DNA of 64,000 nt from Desmodus rotundus (GCF_022682495.2 NC_071388.1:180914528-180978527); one strand, 5' to 3'; numbered from the stretch's first letter, positions 38,085 to 50,772 are shown. The notes: generated by a model not told the origin, from the sequence alone. Program-made: numbers and translations.

Positions 38085-38540
38085 TCAGTCTCCTTAGTGT
38101 GACATGGGTGACCCATCTCCAGTGTGACTTGACCCCCATCTGCTTTTACACCTTCATCTGTTGCCACTTCTTCACACACCACCTGCAACCGCCATCCTGA
38201 CCTTGAACGTGTCTGCCTCCAGCACTTTGCAAAGGCAGTTTTCTCTCTGTGGGGTGTCCTCCTCACAGACCCAACTCTCACTCACCTCCCTGTAAGGAAC
38301 CTTTCAGACGCTCCTTTCTCCTTCCTTCTGCCCCTCCTGAATTACTGTACTTTTTTTTTTTTTTTGGCTTCAGTGGGGTTTTCTGCATTCCGCATGGAGC
38401 CATTACCCCTTGCACTGTGATTGTCAGTTGTCTGTCTCCTCAGGTAAGATTATGTGCTCCTTGGGGACAGGGACTTGGCCTTTCACCTAGGTGGCCCCCA
38501 ATTAGAATCAGATAAGTGAATGGATAATGGATGAATGACT
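38085..38540 (+). repeat. L2 LINE fragment with internal poly-T run
   Basis: Pyrimidine-rich CTTCTGCCCCTCCTGAATTA and TATGTGCTCCTTGGGGACAG with a terminal TGGATGAATGACT follow the L2 3' region. A run of 16 T interrupts it at 38351-38366. Confidence 0.55.
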
Positions 38541-38875
38541 ATGCCTGCTTGAATAATTAAGTTCTTTAGAGACTGTATTTCCCATTTAGGATATTTTGCA
38601 AGATCTCAAGCATCTTGAAAACTGAAATATAGGTTAATGAAAATGTCATCTCATTTTAGTCCTCTCCTTGCTAATAAATAAAGCAAGTTTTAAATTGCTT
38701 CTAGAAACAGAAGCTAAGGTTACTTAGGTGATTCTGCCAAAAATCAGCATGGTTATGGGATGGTTATCAACTATAGGTGGTCACAGATAGGTTTCACAGT
38801 AACAAGCGATGTCTTTTGGTGAGTAACTACTCGTATCCCACTATGACAAAAATAGTAATAAAGAAAAAAAGAACA

Positions 38876-38988
38876 GAAGGAGAGGGGGAGGGAGGGAGAG
38901 AGAGAGAATGGGAAGGGGGGAGGAAGGAAGGAAGGAAAGAAAGAAGGAAGGAAGGAAGGAGGGAAGGAAGGAAGGAAGGAAGGAAGGA
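38876..38988. repeat. GGAA/GA-rich polypurine microsatellite
   Basis: About 113 bases almost purely purine on the plus strand: a GGGA/GA part, then about a dozen GGAA units with small interruptions. The open frame across it is a low-complexity artefact. Confidence 0.95.
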
Positions 38989-39489
38989 ATTCCTGTGTCT
39001 CATTTGGTTAAGGAGAGATATCAGAACAAAGTCGTTGAGCTTTATATTTAGGGCATACTCACTTAAACAGCTCTTTTCTAAATGACATATTTTTAAAGAA
39101 ATTCAACATTAGAAAATGATAGAGGAGCTAAGGATAGGACCGAGTAGTGACTATTTCATTATTTCTCCTATGAAAACTATGGTGCCAAGCCAAAGTGACT
39201 TATAAAATTTTAAATGTTAATTCTCAACTGAATAAGAAAGGTTTATTAGAACTAGCATAGATAAAATAAAAATTTTAGTTAGATATTATAAAGATGATTA
39301 TTATAAATGCATCTTTATAATATCATTATATAATATTAGATGCATTATTATAAATCAGTTTCAACAGAACATACTTCAGCAGTAAAATTGGGTGATGGAA
39401 AGCAAAGGGGATCCTTGTGAGGTAAAATGGGGTTAATATTTCTGAGACCCAGTATGTTCGGGAAGTAAGCTCCAGGGAGGTAAAGTCAG

Positions 39490-39670
39490 GGAAAAAGCAT
39501 GGACTTTGGAAACAGAAGCAGGCTTATTAGCTCCTCAGTTACTGGTTGAGCAGCCTGGATCGAGTCACTTAACTTGTAGGGGCCTCAGTTTGCTACTCTG
39601 TAGATTGGATGGGATAATAACACCTACCTAGCAAAGTCATCAGTTCAGTAACAAATGTGAAGCTGCTTTA
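39490..39670 (+). repeat. MIR SINE
   Basis: AGCATGGACTTTGGAAACAG, GATCGAGTCACTTAACTTGT, GGGCCTCAGTTTGCTACTCT and GGGATAATAACACCTACCTA run in MIR order. Confidence 0.74.
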
Positions 39671-40950
39671 TGAACTCTTCACTGTATAAACTATAAAGGA
39701 TATGAGGGAGCTCATCTGTTTATTTATCGATTTAAAAAGTAGAAAAGGAGCTCCAGTTAACATTCCTGTTGGGCACTCAAAATATAAATTCACATAGATC
39801 TGATATTAGAAAGAAAACAAAATAAAAAGCCCAAATAAGAAAAAGAACAGGAAACTGGACTTGACTATTGCTGAGACTCAAGACAAATAAGTGAGACTAG
39901 AACATACGGTGCTGTGGAGATGAGGAATAGCTCAGTCTAGAATATCCTTGCTGAGCTGTACCATTACTGTGAATAGCTTTTAGAGCTGTTAGCATTATAA
40001 AGGTTAATTCCCTGTAAACAATAATCATACAGGGTCATTAAAATAATGGGGGAGGAGTAGAAGAGGAGAGAAGAGCCTCTTGTCCACAGTGGGAGCAGAA
40101 AGGGTCTCTCAACATTTCTGCCGATGACTGAGATAGACTCTGTGTCCTAGAGTCTGCCCACCACAGGTGAGCCCATGCCCCATTTTCTTCTTGTTCTGCA
40201 AATGCCTTGATCTATTATTTTACCAAGTACAGAAATATAGTTCAAGTCTTTTTGTGGGGTGGAGTATGGTCAGAAAAGAACAAGCGTTTGATTATAGAGA
40301 TTTTAGCAGGACCAGAGAAAGTACAGATGAAACCTGTCATCGTGCAGCTTTAAAATATTAACTCCATTTAATAGAGAATTAATTCCATGCGACATGAGAC
40401 AAGTTTTAATGACATGCAATTGTTTTTAAAAGACCAAACCATGCAAGCTTTGGTGGCACATCCTAATTTCATAAGTTTTTAATGGTGTTTAAGTCAATTT
40501 AGCCCAATCCTTAAGTTCAAACAGCAGGAACACAAAGCCACACACACAGCTTTCAGGTTTCACAATGGACAGGTTCTTGTCATCATTTTCTCATAGGAAA
40601 GAGTCATTAAATTTCCCTTTCAAAGAAAGGAGAGACATTTGACAATAGTTATTGCCTACTGCTTATGTAAAGAGCTTGCTGTTATTGTTGCTTGGCAACT
40701 AGATCTGACAAGGAGCGTAAAGGAACTGAATGAATAAATGGAAATGTCAGCATCAGTTTCAGGGGATAAGAAGAAATTTACTATTGCAGGGTTAGCATCA
40801 CGTTGCTTTTGCAAAGCTAGACGATTAGAATTCACAGTGTTTTTGTTCTGCTTCTCATGCCCCTTCGCCTTCCAGCCTTTCATTGCGGCCCCTTTGGCAC
40901 TGTGGCTGACAGGTACACGTAAGATAGATGATTAATGTTAAAGAACACAA

Positions 40951-41302
40951 AAGGTATACACAATGGAATACTACTAGGTCATAAAAAAGAATAAACTTTT
41001 ACCCTTTGTGGCAGCATTGATGGACCTGGAGAACATTACACTGAGTGAAATAAGCCTGTCAGAGAAAGACAAATACTGTAGGATTTCGCTCATATGTGGG
41101 ATCTAATGAACAAACTGACCTAACAAGCAAAATAGAGACAGACTCATAGATGGAGAGCAGGAGGACAGCCCTTGGGGGAGGTTAGTGGGTGGAGGGATTG
41201 AGCAAAAAGGAAAAAGGATTCATGGACCACAGTGTGGTAATTGGAAGGAGAGGAGGGGAGTATAAGGAGGATAGCTTGTAATGGAAAAATACAATAAAAA
41301 AA
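40951..41302 (+). mobile_element. 5'-truncated bat L1 3' end with target-site duplication
   Basis: Contains the L1 ORF2 C-terminal region signature ACACAATGGAATACTACTAG, AGTGAAATAAGCCTGTCAGA and GAGACAGACTCATAGATGGA, then a purine-rich 3'UTR and an A-rich tail with AATAAAAAAA. Flanking 12-bp copies TAAAGAACACAA (40939-40950) and TAAAGAATACAA (41303-41314) differ at one base. The 3'UTR form is the one typical of bat L1s. Only about 350 bases of a 6-kb element remain. Confidence 0.9.
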
Positions 41303-42594
41303 TAAAGAATACAAGACCATGTCAAAAATAAACACCTTTGGCAGCAGAAAGAGAGTTCCCTCTTTTGGCAATCCCTTGGAATTTATGGGCATTTCACCAA
41401 TATTCTAGTTATTTCTCACAGTGATCCTTCATGTTAAATTATACAGTTTTTGCCCATAAAAATAATGACGAGACTGCAATGGTTTCTTCTCTTCTGATCT
41501 TGAGCACTAAAAATCTGTCCAGATAGATTAGGCCAGCAGGCAGACGGCTAAACTGACTGAGTCAGCATTTAAAAGTATACTGTTTGTGTTATTATTAAAA
41601 CCGCTTTTTCTCTGTTAGTGATTTCTCCACAACTTGATTACAAGGTCCTTATAAGCACAAATGGGCTTTTTTATTTGTGTATTTAATAGCTCTTAAAATA
41701 GTAATGTCACAGTCTTTATGTCCCCAAATATTTGTTAATCAATATTTAGTTAAATTAATGAGGCAAGATTGTATAATGACGATTCTCAGCTATTAGGAAG
41801 ACAGGAAGAGGAAGCAGAGCATGTCTTCCTGGTTTGAGACAAGCCTTAGAATGTCAGTAGGGAAAAGACAGGAGTAATGAGAAAAAGCATATTAGTGTCC
41901 GTCTGAGTGCTCCAAGAAACAGATGCCAAGATGGGATGGGGGGCACAAGGGGAGTGCTTATAAAAGAAAAAACCAAGAGGAAGGAAGCATGAGCAGGTAG
42001 GGAGAGTCTACAGCCTTCCGTGCGGGTCTTACATCTCTGAAAGAAGAGGGAGAAGAAAGGAAAATTGGGTAGGCAGCCTCAACATGCAGCGTGGTTCTAA
42101 GAAAGTTTCTGCAGGCTGATGGGAAGTCCGTGGGCCAAAGCTGCCTGCTGGGGGACTCCTGCATCCCTGGGAAAGGAGCTTCCACAAGGACCCCACCACC
42201 TCAGCTGTTGACTGGGAGCATCCTGGGGGGGGATGTGCCCTGGGTACAATGGCACTGGTAGACCCACGGTGGGGGACAGCAGACGGTGTATTTAGGAAGG
42301 TAATTGAAACACCTATTTGGGAATTCAAACACATAAGAGAAAAGCATATGGTTTATATGTTCATTGATGAGAATTAATAAAAAGTTTGAGAACCACTGTT
42401 CTCAAGTCATTAGTAAATTAAAATACAAACTCTAGAATTTAGTCCCTTTCCCTCGTAAGTTGAGTCACACGGCCACTAGTATAAGGAGTCTTCTCAACTT
42501 TCAGGGCTAACCATGAGTTAGTAGTCTCATTTTCTTTTAAAGGTATATTCTATTTCTAACCACATTCAAGGAAGCAAAAGAACAAGATAATTCT

Positions 42595-42880
42595 ACTAAA
42601 AAACTGTGTCCTTTGGTACATTGTGTAACCTCTCTGGGCTTCAGTTTCCTTACCTGCCAAAGGAAGGAATTCATGCGGAGGAACCCCAGAACCTGCTCCA
42701 ACCCTAAAGTTGAATGAATCTGTGTTCCTTCCCACCCCACTGGTGCCTGCAGGACCGCAAAAAGGGACTGAGCCATGGAGGCCTTAATCCTGATACCAAG
42801 TAGCTGCCTCAGCGTAAATGTAGTACATAACCTCTCTGTACTCAGTTTCTTGTAAAATAAAGGAATTTGATTAATCCCTC
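42595..42880 (+). repeat. Two MIR core fragments
   Basis: TGTGTAACCTCTCTGGGCTT with CAGTTTCCTTACCTGCCAAA (42620-42665) and ACATAACCTCTCTGTACTCA with GTTTCTTGTAAAATAAAGGA (42826-42865) are two pieces of the MIR core, separated by unrelated sequence. Confidence 0.5.
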
Positions 42881-43099
42881 TCTGAGGTCCTTTTACTGTT
42901 CACTGGTTTGGCATGTCTGTTGCTGCCCTGTCTACAGACCCTTCAGAATTCTGCTGCTCACTCCTTGCAGATAGTTATCAATAAAAATGTACTGAAATGA
43001 TGACTGGGATCATTTACATAACTTAAAGTTAACATTTGCCTTTAACTGTGGTGAGAACGTTGGCATGAGTCACTCTCATTAAGCATACAAGGCGGTATT

Positions 43100-43440
43100 A
43101 TTATAAGCACGGTATTGTACAGCAGATCGCTAAAACTTAAGTCACCTTGCACAGCTGAAACTTTATACCAGGTTAACAGCAGCTCCCCATTGGCTTCTCC
43201 CCTCCGCCGTCTTTACTCTCCGCTTCCATGAATTTGACTATTTTAGATGCCTCACGCGAGTGGAATCAGGCAGCATTTGTCCTGCGTCGGGCTAATTTCA
43301 CTTTGCACAGTGCCCTAGTCTCCTCAGCGCTCATCCATGTTGTCACTTGTGGCAGGGTTTTCTTCATTTCTCAAGGCTGAATAACATTCCATTGTGTGCA
43401 TATACCACATTTTCTTTATCCACTCATCCACCTATGGGGA
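43100..43440 (-). mobile_element. L1 (L1M-type) 3' region, reverse orientation
   Basis: The plus strand reads as the complement of an L1: TTTGACTATTTTAGATGCCT, AATAACATTCCATTGTGTGC and TACCACATTTTCTTTATCCA are the reverse of conserved L1 motifs, and TTGTACAGCAGATCGCTAAA near the left end matches the complement of the L1 3'UTR. Divergence is high, so it is an old copy. Confidence 0.8.
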
Positions 43441-43817
43441 TTTGTTAGTATTTTTTTTAATTGGCTAAAGCTGTAATTTTAGCTATTTGATTAAGACTGA
43501 AAGCACCAACTAGGTTTAACTCTTTTTACTGCCTTCAAAGAAAAAGCAAATGAACAAACTCATAAAATCATTGGGAAAATAAGATCTGGTCAGTCAGGTG
43601 TTCATTTTTACTGGTGTTTAAACCAGCATGTGTCTCTCTCTCTTCTTTTTTTTTACTCACAAATCCTATTAAAATAAAACAATGGTATGTGGATGAGCAA
43701 ATACACTTCTCCCAAAGACAGAGTGTATTCCTAGTTTCCATGGTTTTCAGATGGTCTCCCTCCCTCATGACACAGTGAAGAAATATCCAAGGTTGCTATA
43801 ATTCAGAGATTAACTTC

Positions 43818-43887
43818 ACTCCTTTATTCTGGTATTGACTAAAGAGTAACTAACTCCTTTATTCTTGTATTGATTAAAGGGTATTAG
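43818..43887 (+). repeat. 35-bp tandem duplication
   Basis: ACTCCTTTATTCTGGTATTG at 43818 recurs as ACTCCTTTATTCTTGTATTG at 43853. The first 28 bases of the two units agree at 25 positions and the last seven have diverged. Confidence 0.85.
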
Positions 43888-44819
43888 TGACTTACATTTT
43901 CATGGTCCTCTTCATCAGAAAAGTTCTGTAAATGAATGAGGAAAAAATCCGCAGGGAGAGTGGATATCAATAACCCCCTTTCCCCTCATCCAAGTAGAGA
44001 TCTTAAATTCCAAAGAAAAGGAAGGAATGTTTTTACTGGATAGTCTTAAGTTAGAAGCACAGGATAAATTAAAACGATCTCCCTTTTCTATTCTGGTTTA
44101 AATACCAAAAACAAACATCTTGTAAAAATAACCTTGCCTTTTTTGTCTTCACTAATAAATTCAAATATGGATTTCCTCAGAGAAAGTATTTACCTAAGTC
44201 CTAAATTGGGTGGGTGTAACAGGCTGGCTGTAAACAGACTTCCAGTGGCCTCAAGGGCTCGTCCTGCCCTAAAATATGTGCAAGTCTGCTACTACTTCCG
44301 GGAAAACATGGAGAAGAATCGAGCACAATTGTAGACAACACGCAGGTGTACACTGAATACGTGCTAGCTCAGTGTGTGAAATGAAATGTGTGTGAAGCCC
44401 ATTGCTCGTCTCAACAGAGCTTAGAGGGGCCACTTCTCCTAATAGCAATCTTTTGAGATGTGTGTGGGTGTGTGTACCCTAGGAGTGTCTGATTAAAGGT
44501 AAGAATTGTGAAATGAAAAACTTAGCATGGGCTCAATTACAAGATTTAAGATACTTTGGTTATCAGACTTGAATTTTATTACTTTTTAGATAGGAGAAAA
44601 GTCCATTTGAGTATGTTATCTCTTGCTCTACAACAAGTGAAGTTTTTAGGAATTAAAGAAGTTATATGACTTTTTTAAGCTATCAATTTTCACTTAGCAT
44701 TATAACAACTGTGAAAGGATATTTTTTTTCTCAAAAGTTTAGTGAATTGACAAAATATAGACCCAGAATTGATGGAAAGAAACCTAGGCGGTTGTTGTTT
44801 TTAACTGTTTGAGGCAGAT

Positions 44820-45110
44820 GGTATTCTCCAGTGACCACATCAAGATCTGCCCCATTCGGAGGTGGGGTCTGTGCCCCTTCCCTTTAAACTGGGTAGGCTT
44901 TTGGAACTGGTTGACCAGGATAGTAGGAAGGAGGTGACTGTGTGGCTTATGAAGGTAGGTGATTCAGCTTCTTCCTCAGTGGTTGGGACAGTTGTGCCGG
45001 AGCTCAACGCTGCCTTGAGAATAATCTGCTCTAAGGTCATCATGCCCTGAGGACGCCCAGACTAGCCCCCCAGGAGAGACCACATGGAGACAGTCCCCAG
45101 CTACACAGCA
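44820..45110 (+). repeat. Possible old LTR fragment
   Basis: CCCTTCCCTTTAAACTGGGT, TTGGAACTGGTTGACCAGGA and GGAGAGACCACATGGAGACA resemble the body of an ancient mammalian LTR. Ends are not identifiable and the family is unassigned. Confidence 0.3.
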
Positions 45111-45137
45111 TCCCTCTTATCATCCACCTCTCTAATC

Positions 45138-45160
45138 CTCTCTCTCTCTCTCTCTCTCTC
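45138..45160. repeat. (CT)n microsatellite
   Basis: A pure CT/TC run of about 23 bases. Confidence 0.95.
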
Positions 45161-46286
45161 AACATTTGCTCTTTGTTCTCCACGGACTCTCATCCCTTAG
45201 CCCCTCCCTAGTCTCCCTGCCCATCATCCTCCTGCACAGACCACAGATGCCTTGATTGGCTGCCTTGATGATCCTCAGCCCCCATATCCCTGAGCCCTAG
45301 GACCTACCACTGTGTTTCTGATATGTCGTGACCTTGGATCATTCTTTTTCTCTGTTCCTGCTTCTGGCTTACCGAGTATCGCCAGTGAAAGCCATGCCGT
45401 GGGCTCCGTGACAGCTGTGCTCGGTCCAGCGTCAGTGGGCCTGCGTTCCTGCCTAGCATCCTTTCATTCATCTGGGCCACCTATACATTCCCAAAAAGCA
45501 GCTCCAACGCTTTCTCCACTTTTTCAGCCCAAAGCAAAATCTAAAACACTCAGACAGAGGAAATACAGTAGTGTCCTTAAATTTTCCTCTTCACAGTCTC
45601 AAATTTTCACTCTATCTTTCTTTACACTTTCTTTTTCTCCTTTCTCAGAATCCAGAAAATGAGAGAGAACCATACCCCCTCCTTTTCAAAGCTTGCTTTC
45701 TCACACTGATTTTGATGCCTTTTTTTTTTTTGTATTCCCTCTGGGACTTTTTCTCAAAATTCATCTCCTGTCTTGCCCCTCTTCAAATCTGTTCTCCTTG
45801 CAGGCCCCTTCCCTCAGTTCAGTGACCATGCCCAGGTAATTTGGGGAGATTAATTGTGCAGTGATTGTTTAAGATGGATTGGAGAGAGGAGGACCTAAGC
45901 CAGGGAATTCAGTGAGAAGGCTTTTGCCAGAGTCCAGGTGAAAGGCAAAGGGAGCCTGCACTGAAAGGAAGGATGGAGAACAGGTAAGACTCAGAGAGGA
46001 TCTTGTTGTCAAAATGACTATTGAGTTAGTTGTTATTTAGAACTTTGCCTTATTTTCCTACTGTTCTGTCAGCTCCTTGGGGTTAAAGACCATCAGATTT
46101 ATCTCTCTTTCCCTCAGAACATCTGGCTTGAGTGAACAGAATTCCTCCAAAATGTGTGTGTATTGGGGAGAGAGAGCTGCTCTCTGGAAGGTATATTTTT
46201 TAAAAAGAGGATAGTTGGTGGGAAAGGGAAAGACATCCTCATGTTAGAGGAAGAAAGTAGACTGTTATTCCACAAAATGTGAGCAC

Positions 46287-46817
46287 TGTGTTCGTTTTCC
46301 CAACGCTGGAACAAATGGGATTTGTTGTAACAAATCGCCACAGTGCAGTGGCTTCTGATAACACAAATTTGTTATCTTAACCGTTCTGGAATTCAGAAGT
46401 CCAAATGGGTCTTATTGGGCTAAAGTAAGTCAAGGTGTCAGAAGGCTACAGTCCTTTTTGGAGGCTCTAGGGGAGAATTTTTCTTGCCCTTTCCTACTTC
46501 TAAAAGCATTCTTCGGCCCATTGTCCCCTTTTATCTTCAAACCCAGAAGTGGCTGGTCAAGTCTTTCTCACTCTGAGAAAGAGATCAAAGAGATTGCAAG
46601 GCTCTAACACTCCACTTCCTCCTTCCATTTATAAGGACCCTTGTGATTATATTAGGCCCACTGAGATAATCCAGGATAATTTCCCTATATCTAGATCAGC
46701 TAACAACCTCCTTAATTCTATCGGCAACCTTAATTTGCCATGTTACCTAACATACTCACAGGTTCTGGTAGATTAGGGCATGGACATCTATGGGGAGTCA
46801 TTATTCTGCCCACCACA
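46287..46817 (-). mobile_element. MLT1-type MaLR solo LTR, near full length, reverse orientation
   Basis: The left end TGTGTTCGTTTTCCCAACGC and right end ATTCTGCCCACCACA are the complements of the two ends of an MLT1 LTR. In between are GTTCTGGAATTCAGAAGTCC, GGAGGCTCTAGGGGAGAATT, AAGGACCCTTGTGATTATAT and GATAATCCAGGATAATTTCC in the right order. No internal retroviral sequence adjoins it, so it is a solo LTR. No clear 5-bp target duplication remains. Confidence 0.9.
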
Positions 46818-46824
46818 TCCTTGA

Positions 46825-46962
46825 ACAAACAGCATCTATATCACCTGGGAACTTGCTAGAGATGCAGAATATTGGGTTGCACCCCGAGCTTCTGAATTAG
46901 AATCTGCATTCTAATTAGTCCCGTGGTGATTTGAATGTACTTTAAAGTTTGAGAAACCACAG
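46825..46962 (-). mobile_element. MER5-type hAT-Charlie fragment
   Basis: CAGCATCTATATCACCTGGG, AACTTGCTAGAGATGCAGAA and the terminal TTTAAAGTTTGAGAAACCAC follow the order of a MER5A/B element in reverse. It lies directly beside the MLT1 LTR at 46287-46817. Confidence 0.7.
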
Positions 46963-47524
46963 CTACACTATATCTAAGTCCTTCTTTAAACTTCCCATGA
47001 TTCTATGAAAACTGCATTTTTCCCCACCTTCAAGTCTTCATTATTCTTTCTAATCCTGGTCTCCTGCCAAAAAAAAAAAATTTTAATTTTGATTTGTATC
47101 CCTGGTGTTAATTCCCCAAAAGTCAGCCAAGTAGAACATGACAACAACTCATGCATATTCTTTTGCTGGCAGAAAGTAGATGCTAGGAAAGGCAATTAAA
47201 TTATAGAATTATCCACGATGCAAAGGTACTGGTCTGCAAAGACTATTTTCTTCCCGAAGAAGATTCACGGGAGAACTGCCTTCATTAGTGTGAAGATAAT
47301 ATTGGTAGCCCAGCAAGTGAAGCAAAACGTACACAGATGAGCTGTTTCTAAGGCATCTCTGAATGGCACAGCCTTTGAAAAATGTGACCAAAGCTGATTA
47401 TAAAATTCTTTTCAAAGTTGCAGGAATGGCAAACCCATAAATAACTGCGGCTCTCACTGATGTAAAAACGAGGCTACTGGCGGTTTGATTGCTGTCTTTA
47501 TTGCAGAGGACAAGACTAAGCACA

Positions 47525-47905
47525 CTTCCAAGACTGCGAGCTCCTCAAGGCTAGGACCAGCCACATGCAGTGCCTGGGGGCCTAGGAGGCACCCCATATG
47601 TTTTGGCCTTGGTACTCTTTAATACTGTGTAAATACTTTATGCCAAATCCAGAGATACACTGAAAAAATGGATAATTGAAACTGGATATTTCAATGACCA
47701 TCATATGAGACTTCCTACTTCCTTTTGTTCATTCAGTCATTCATTCATTTATTAAACAATCTACTAAATGCTGCCCATTGTTCCAGGTCCTGTGGATATC
47801 AAGATATGCTCCCTGTCCCTCAAGAACTCACATTCCTGTGGGGCAAATAGGTACACAAGTACATAATTATGACAACATAGTGCTAGAAGAGGTGTGTGAA
47901 CAAGC
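47525..47905. repeat. Two L2 3' fragments in opposite orientation
   Basis: GCGAGCTCCTCAAGGCTAGG and CAGTGCCTGGGGGCCTAGGA (47537-47590) read forward. TCAGTCATTCATTCATTTAT and GCCCATTGTTCCAGGTCCTG (47734-47795) read reverse. Confidence 0.55.
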
Positions 47906-48835
47906 TTCTCTTCTCCATCTGGCATTTACATGCTAACTGAACTTACTTTAAAATTGTCCATTTCTCCCCTCTTCCAGTTGGACTAATTATTTGGCTTCAT
48001 TATTTTTGTTTTCAGCCCTAGCTACTAATGTTGCCTTTAGGCACTCACCACTTGTTCTAGAAAATTAAACCCTCTCAAACTAGTGCAGGTAAAAAAAAAA
48101 AAAAGTTATTATAAAGGTCTGTTAAGGTCTCAGAGGACTTCAGGAAAAGTGAAAGCAGCAGGAAAGGCAGGAAGTGAGGCAGCTCCAAATGCCTCTGTTC
48201 CCCCCTTTGTTGTATAGTGCAGAGTCCCCGGCAGAGTCGGCCTGCTTGGTCTCTTCATCAAGGCTGCTTCCTGGCCCCGGAGATCATTGTCAGACTGTGT
48301 TCTGATTGCTCCCGTCACGTCACTCCCTTAGCCTAGGTGAAAAGGCCTAAAAAGAAAAATAAAAACACATATATTTTACACATATAGATATGTATAAAAT
48401 AAAAATAAAAAATATATATGTTAAACTTACATGTTTATATCTGTTTTCTTCCCTAAGCGTGGTAATGACCGTATCAGTGTTGTTACTGCTATATGCAACC
48501 ATGCGTACAGCGCCTGATTATAGAAGGCATTTAGTGGATGAAATAAGTGAAAGAATGAGAAGGGGGAAAACACATGCTATTAGTCACCCTTGACATGGGC
48601 TCCCGTGTGGTCAGCTTGCAGGAGAGGGGGATTGAGGAGAGCCTTGGGTCCACCGACCACTCTCCGAAGTTACTAAGGAAAGTTCTTAAGAAGGGAGGTA
48701 TACAGGGCAGTCTCCCCCAAGTAAACCTTGGCCAACACACTAGCCACATGTTCTTTCACTTGCAAAGACATGCCAAACTTCACACCTGGAGAGACCCTTC
48801 TCCTTTGTGGCCCAGTGTAAAGGCTCCCACCCTTT

Positions 48836-49030
48836 TAAAATTTATTGAGCAGCTAGTATATGCATCATCTCTTTTCATTTTTACAGAGGTTCTAGCAAGT
48901 AATATCCTCATTTTTATAGATACAGAACCAAGTTTCAATGATTTAAGCAGTTCATTCAAGGTCATAGAGCTAGCACGTAGCAGAGCCAATATTAGAACGT
49001 AGGTGTGTTTAATTCCAAAGCTCCTTCCAT
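48836..49030 (-). repeat. MIR SINE
   Basis: AATTTATTGAGCAGCTAGTA, ATAGATACAGAACCAAGTTT, AGTTCATTCAAGGTCATAGA and CAGAGCCAATATTAGAACGT match the MIR complement in order. Confidence 0.72.
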
Positions 49031-49099
49031 GACATTTGGCTGTCTCCTCTATAAAGTACTCTCCCCTCCTCGGCAGACTTGACTGCTCTCTTCTCTGTG

Positions 49100-49265
49100 G
49101 TGCCACAGCACCTTATTCCTAAAGACAGCACAGCGTTATTGCACACTTTTAGGTACAGATGGTTCTGGCTCCAGTGCTACACTGTCCCCTTTAGGGGAGG
49201 GACTGTATCTGGTTCCCTTCCATGCCCTCGGCATTTGCCATTTAACAGGAGCTCAACCAGTATCT
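49100..49265 (+). repeat. L2 LINE 3' end
   Basis: GCACCTTATTCCTAAAGACA, GGAGGGACTGTATCTGGTTC and TTAACAGGAGCTCAACCAGT resemble the last part of L2. Confidence 0.5.
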
Positions 49266-49769
49266 GGCTGCTGGGCTGAGCTTTGGAAGGATAGGCAGTT
49301 ATTATTGCCATTTCATATTTGTTAAACTCCACAAAATATGAGTACCTTCTAGAGAAAGTAAAATTATCAAGTCTTACAAATATTTTTCCCATTTCTATTA
49401 TTGAAATTTAAAGAACACATGTGTATTCTTCCTATCCATGTATTCTTTAGGCCTCATCACAGTCAGCTGAGACTCACCCTCTGTTACTGTGGATGGTAAA
49501 CGCAGAGTGATGGGATGGTCCAAAAAATGCTGGTAGAATATTCTTTTGACTGGAAACAGCAGCCTGGTGTCCCTACAAATTGGCATCTCTCATTCAGGTT
49601 ATGAAATGTACATTGTTAGTCACTTGCGGTGGGCATGGTGTAGATGCAAAATGTCTGAGAGGAGGTTCTGCCCCTGTCACTTAGCCTCTAGTAGGCAAAG
49701 CATGTATACAAACACTTGGGCTTTAAAGTAACAGGTGCTAACTGTTAAGAGATAACCTACTGCTCAGGG

Positions 49770-50130
49770 CGGTGGGAATTGAAAGGAGGCAAGATGACTT
49801 CTGGCAGGGAAGGGAGAGGATTTCATGGAACACATGGCATTTCAGCTAAAATGTTAGACTTGGGCAAACAGGCACAGCTCAGGTCAAAGGCAAAACACAC
49901 AGAGGTGGGGGTGGAAGGCCGACACAACAGGCTGTGCTCACGCATGAAGGGCAGAGCGAGAGGGGCATTTGGAAAAGCAGGTTGGAGCCCAATTGCTGAT
50001 GGCCTTGACTGTAGAGACTTTATTCTTAGAAAGAAAGGTGGTAAAATGGTCACAGTTATACTTTAGGAAGAGCAGTCTGGCAGCATCCTTGGAATGAATT
50101 TGCAGGGGAGAGCCTGGAGGCAGAGAGATC
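49770..50130 (-). repeat. L2 LINE fragment
   Basis: ATGGCATTTCAGCTAAAATG, AGCAGGTTGGAGCCCAATTG and AGGAAGAGCAGTCTGGCAGC match the 5'-ward part of the L2 3' region in reverse. Confidence 0.52.
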
Positions 50131-50136
50131 GGTTAT

Positions 50137-50200
50137 TTTATGTTTATTTGATAATACTAGGTCTTTACTGATCACACAGCTGTGTAGGTGGATGGAAAAC
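50137..50200 (+). repeat. Copy A of a 64-bp sequence repeated at 51719
   Basis: Starts TTTATGTTTATTTGATAATA and ends GTGGATGGAAAAC. It matches 51719-51782 at 54 of 64 positions without gaps. It lies right after an L2 fragment. The family is unknown to me. Confidence 0.85.
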
Positions 50201-50772
50201 TGGTCAGAACCATTTTTGAAACTCAGACATAGTCTAAATGACTCATCGGTAAGACAAGATGAATTTCTAAGGAGTCATCACAGACAGGCTTAAAAAAGTG
50301 CTCAGTGTGAATGAGGGAACCTGCTAACAGCTCGGAAACCAGACAAGTAGGGTACAGAGAAGGGAGGTTAATGTAGGAAGCCGAAATCAAACAGCTCGTG
50401 AAGGCGCACTGCCTCGCTGTGTAGTGTGGGCGAGATGCCAGCAGGGTAGGCCTGAGGCAAAATGGGGCAAAACCTGCCAAGCCAGATAGAAAGCCCCAGA
50501 GAGAGGAGGGGAGTGAAGATTAAAATGCTGAAGGTTAAATCAAAACAACTTTTGAGCTGCAAAATGCAGATTTCTCAAAAACAGATTGATTTGCCAAATC
50601 AATAAATTAAACCAGATTTAATTTAGAAGCAGAGCAGGGGATGTGACTTGGGAAAGGTAAGTGAACTGCTCACAGGGATCCAGCTTGTCCCCCAACAGCC
50701 CACACTGCTGCTGGTCGGCCCTCCCGGACCACTCTGTTTATGGGCTGCAAACCCTCGAGGGATGCAGTCAAG

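Noticed and set aside
38777..39085. Open frame with repeated Arg/Glu/Gly/Lys
   Set aside because: Produced by the GGAA/GA microsatellite, not a gene.
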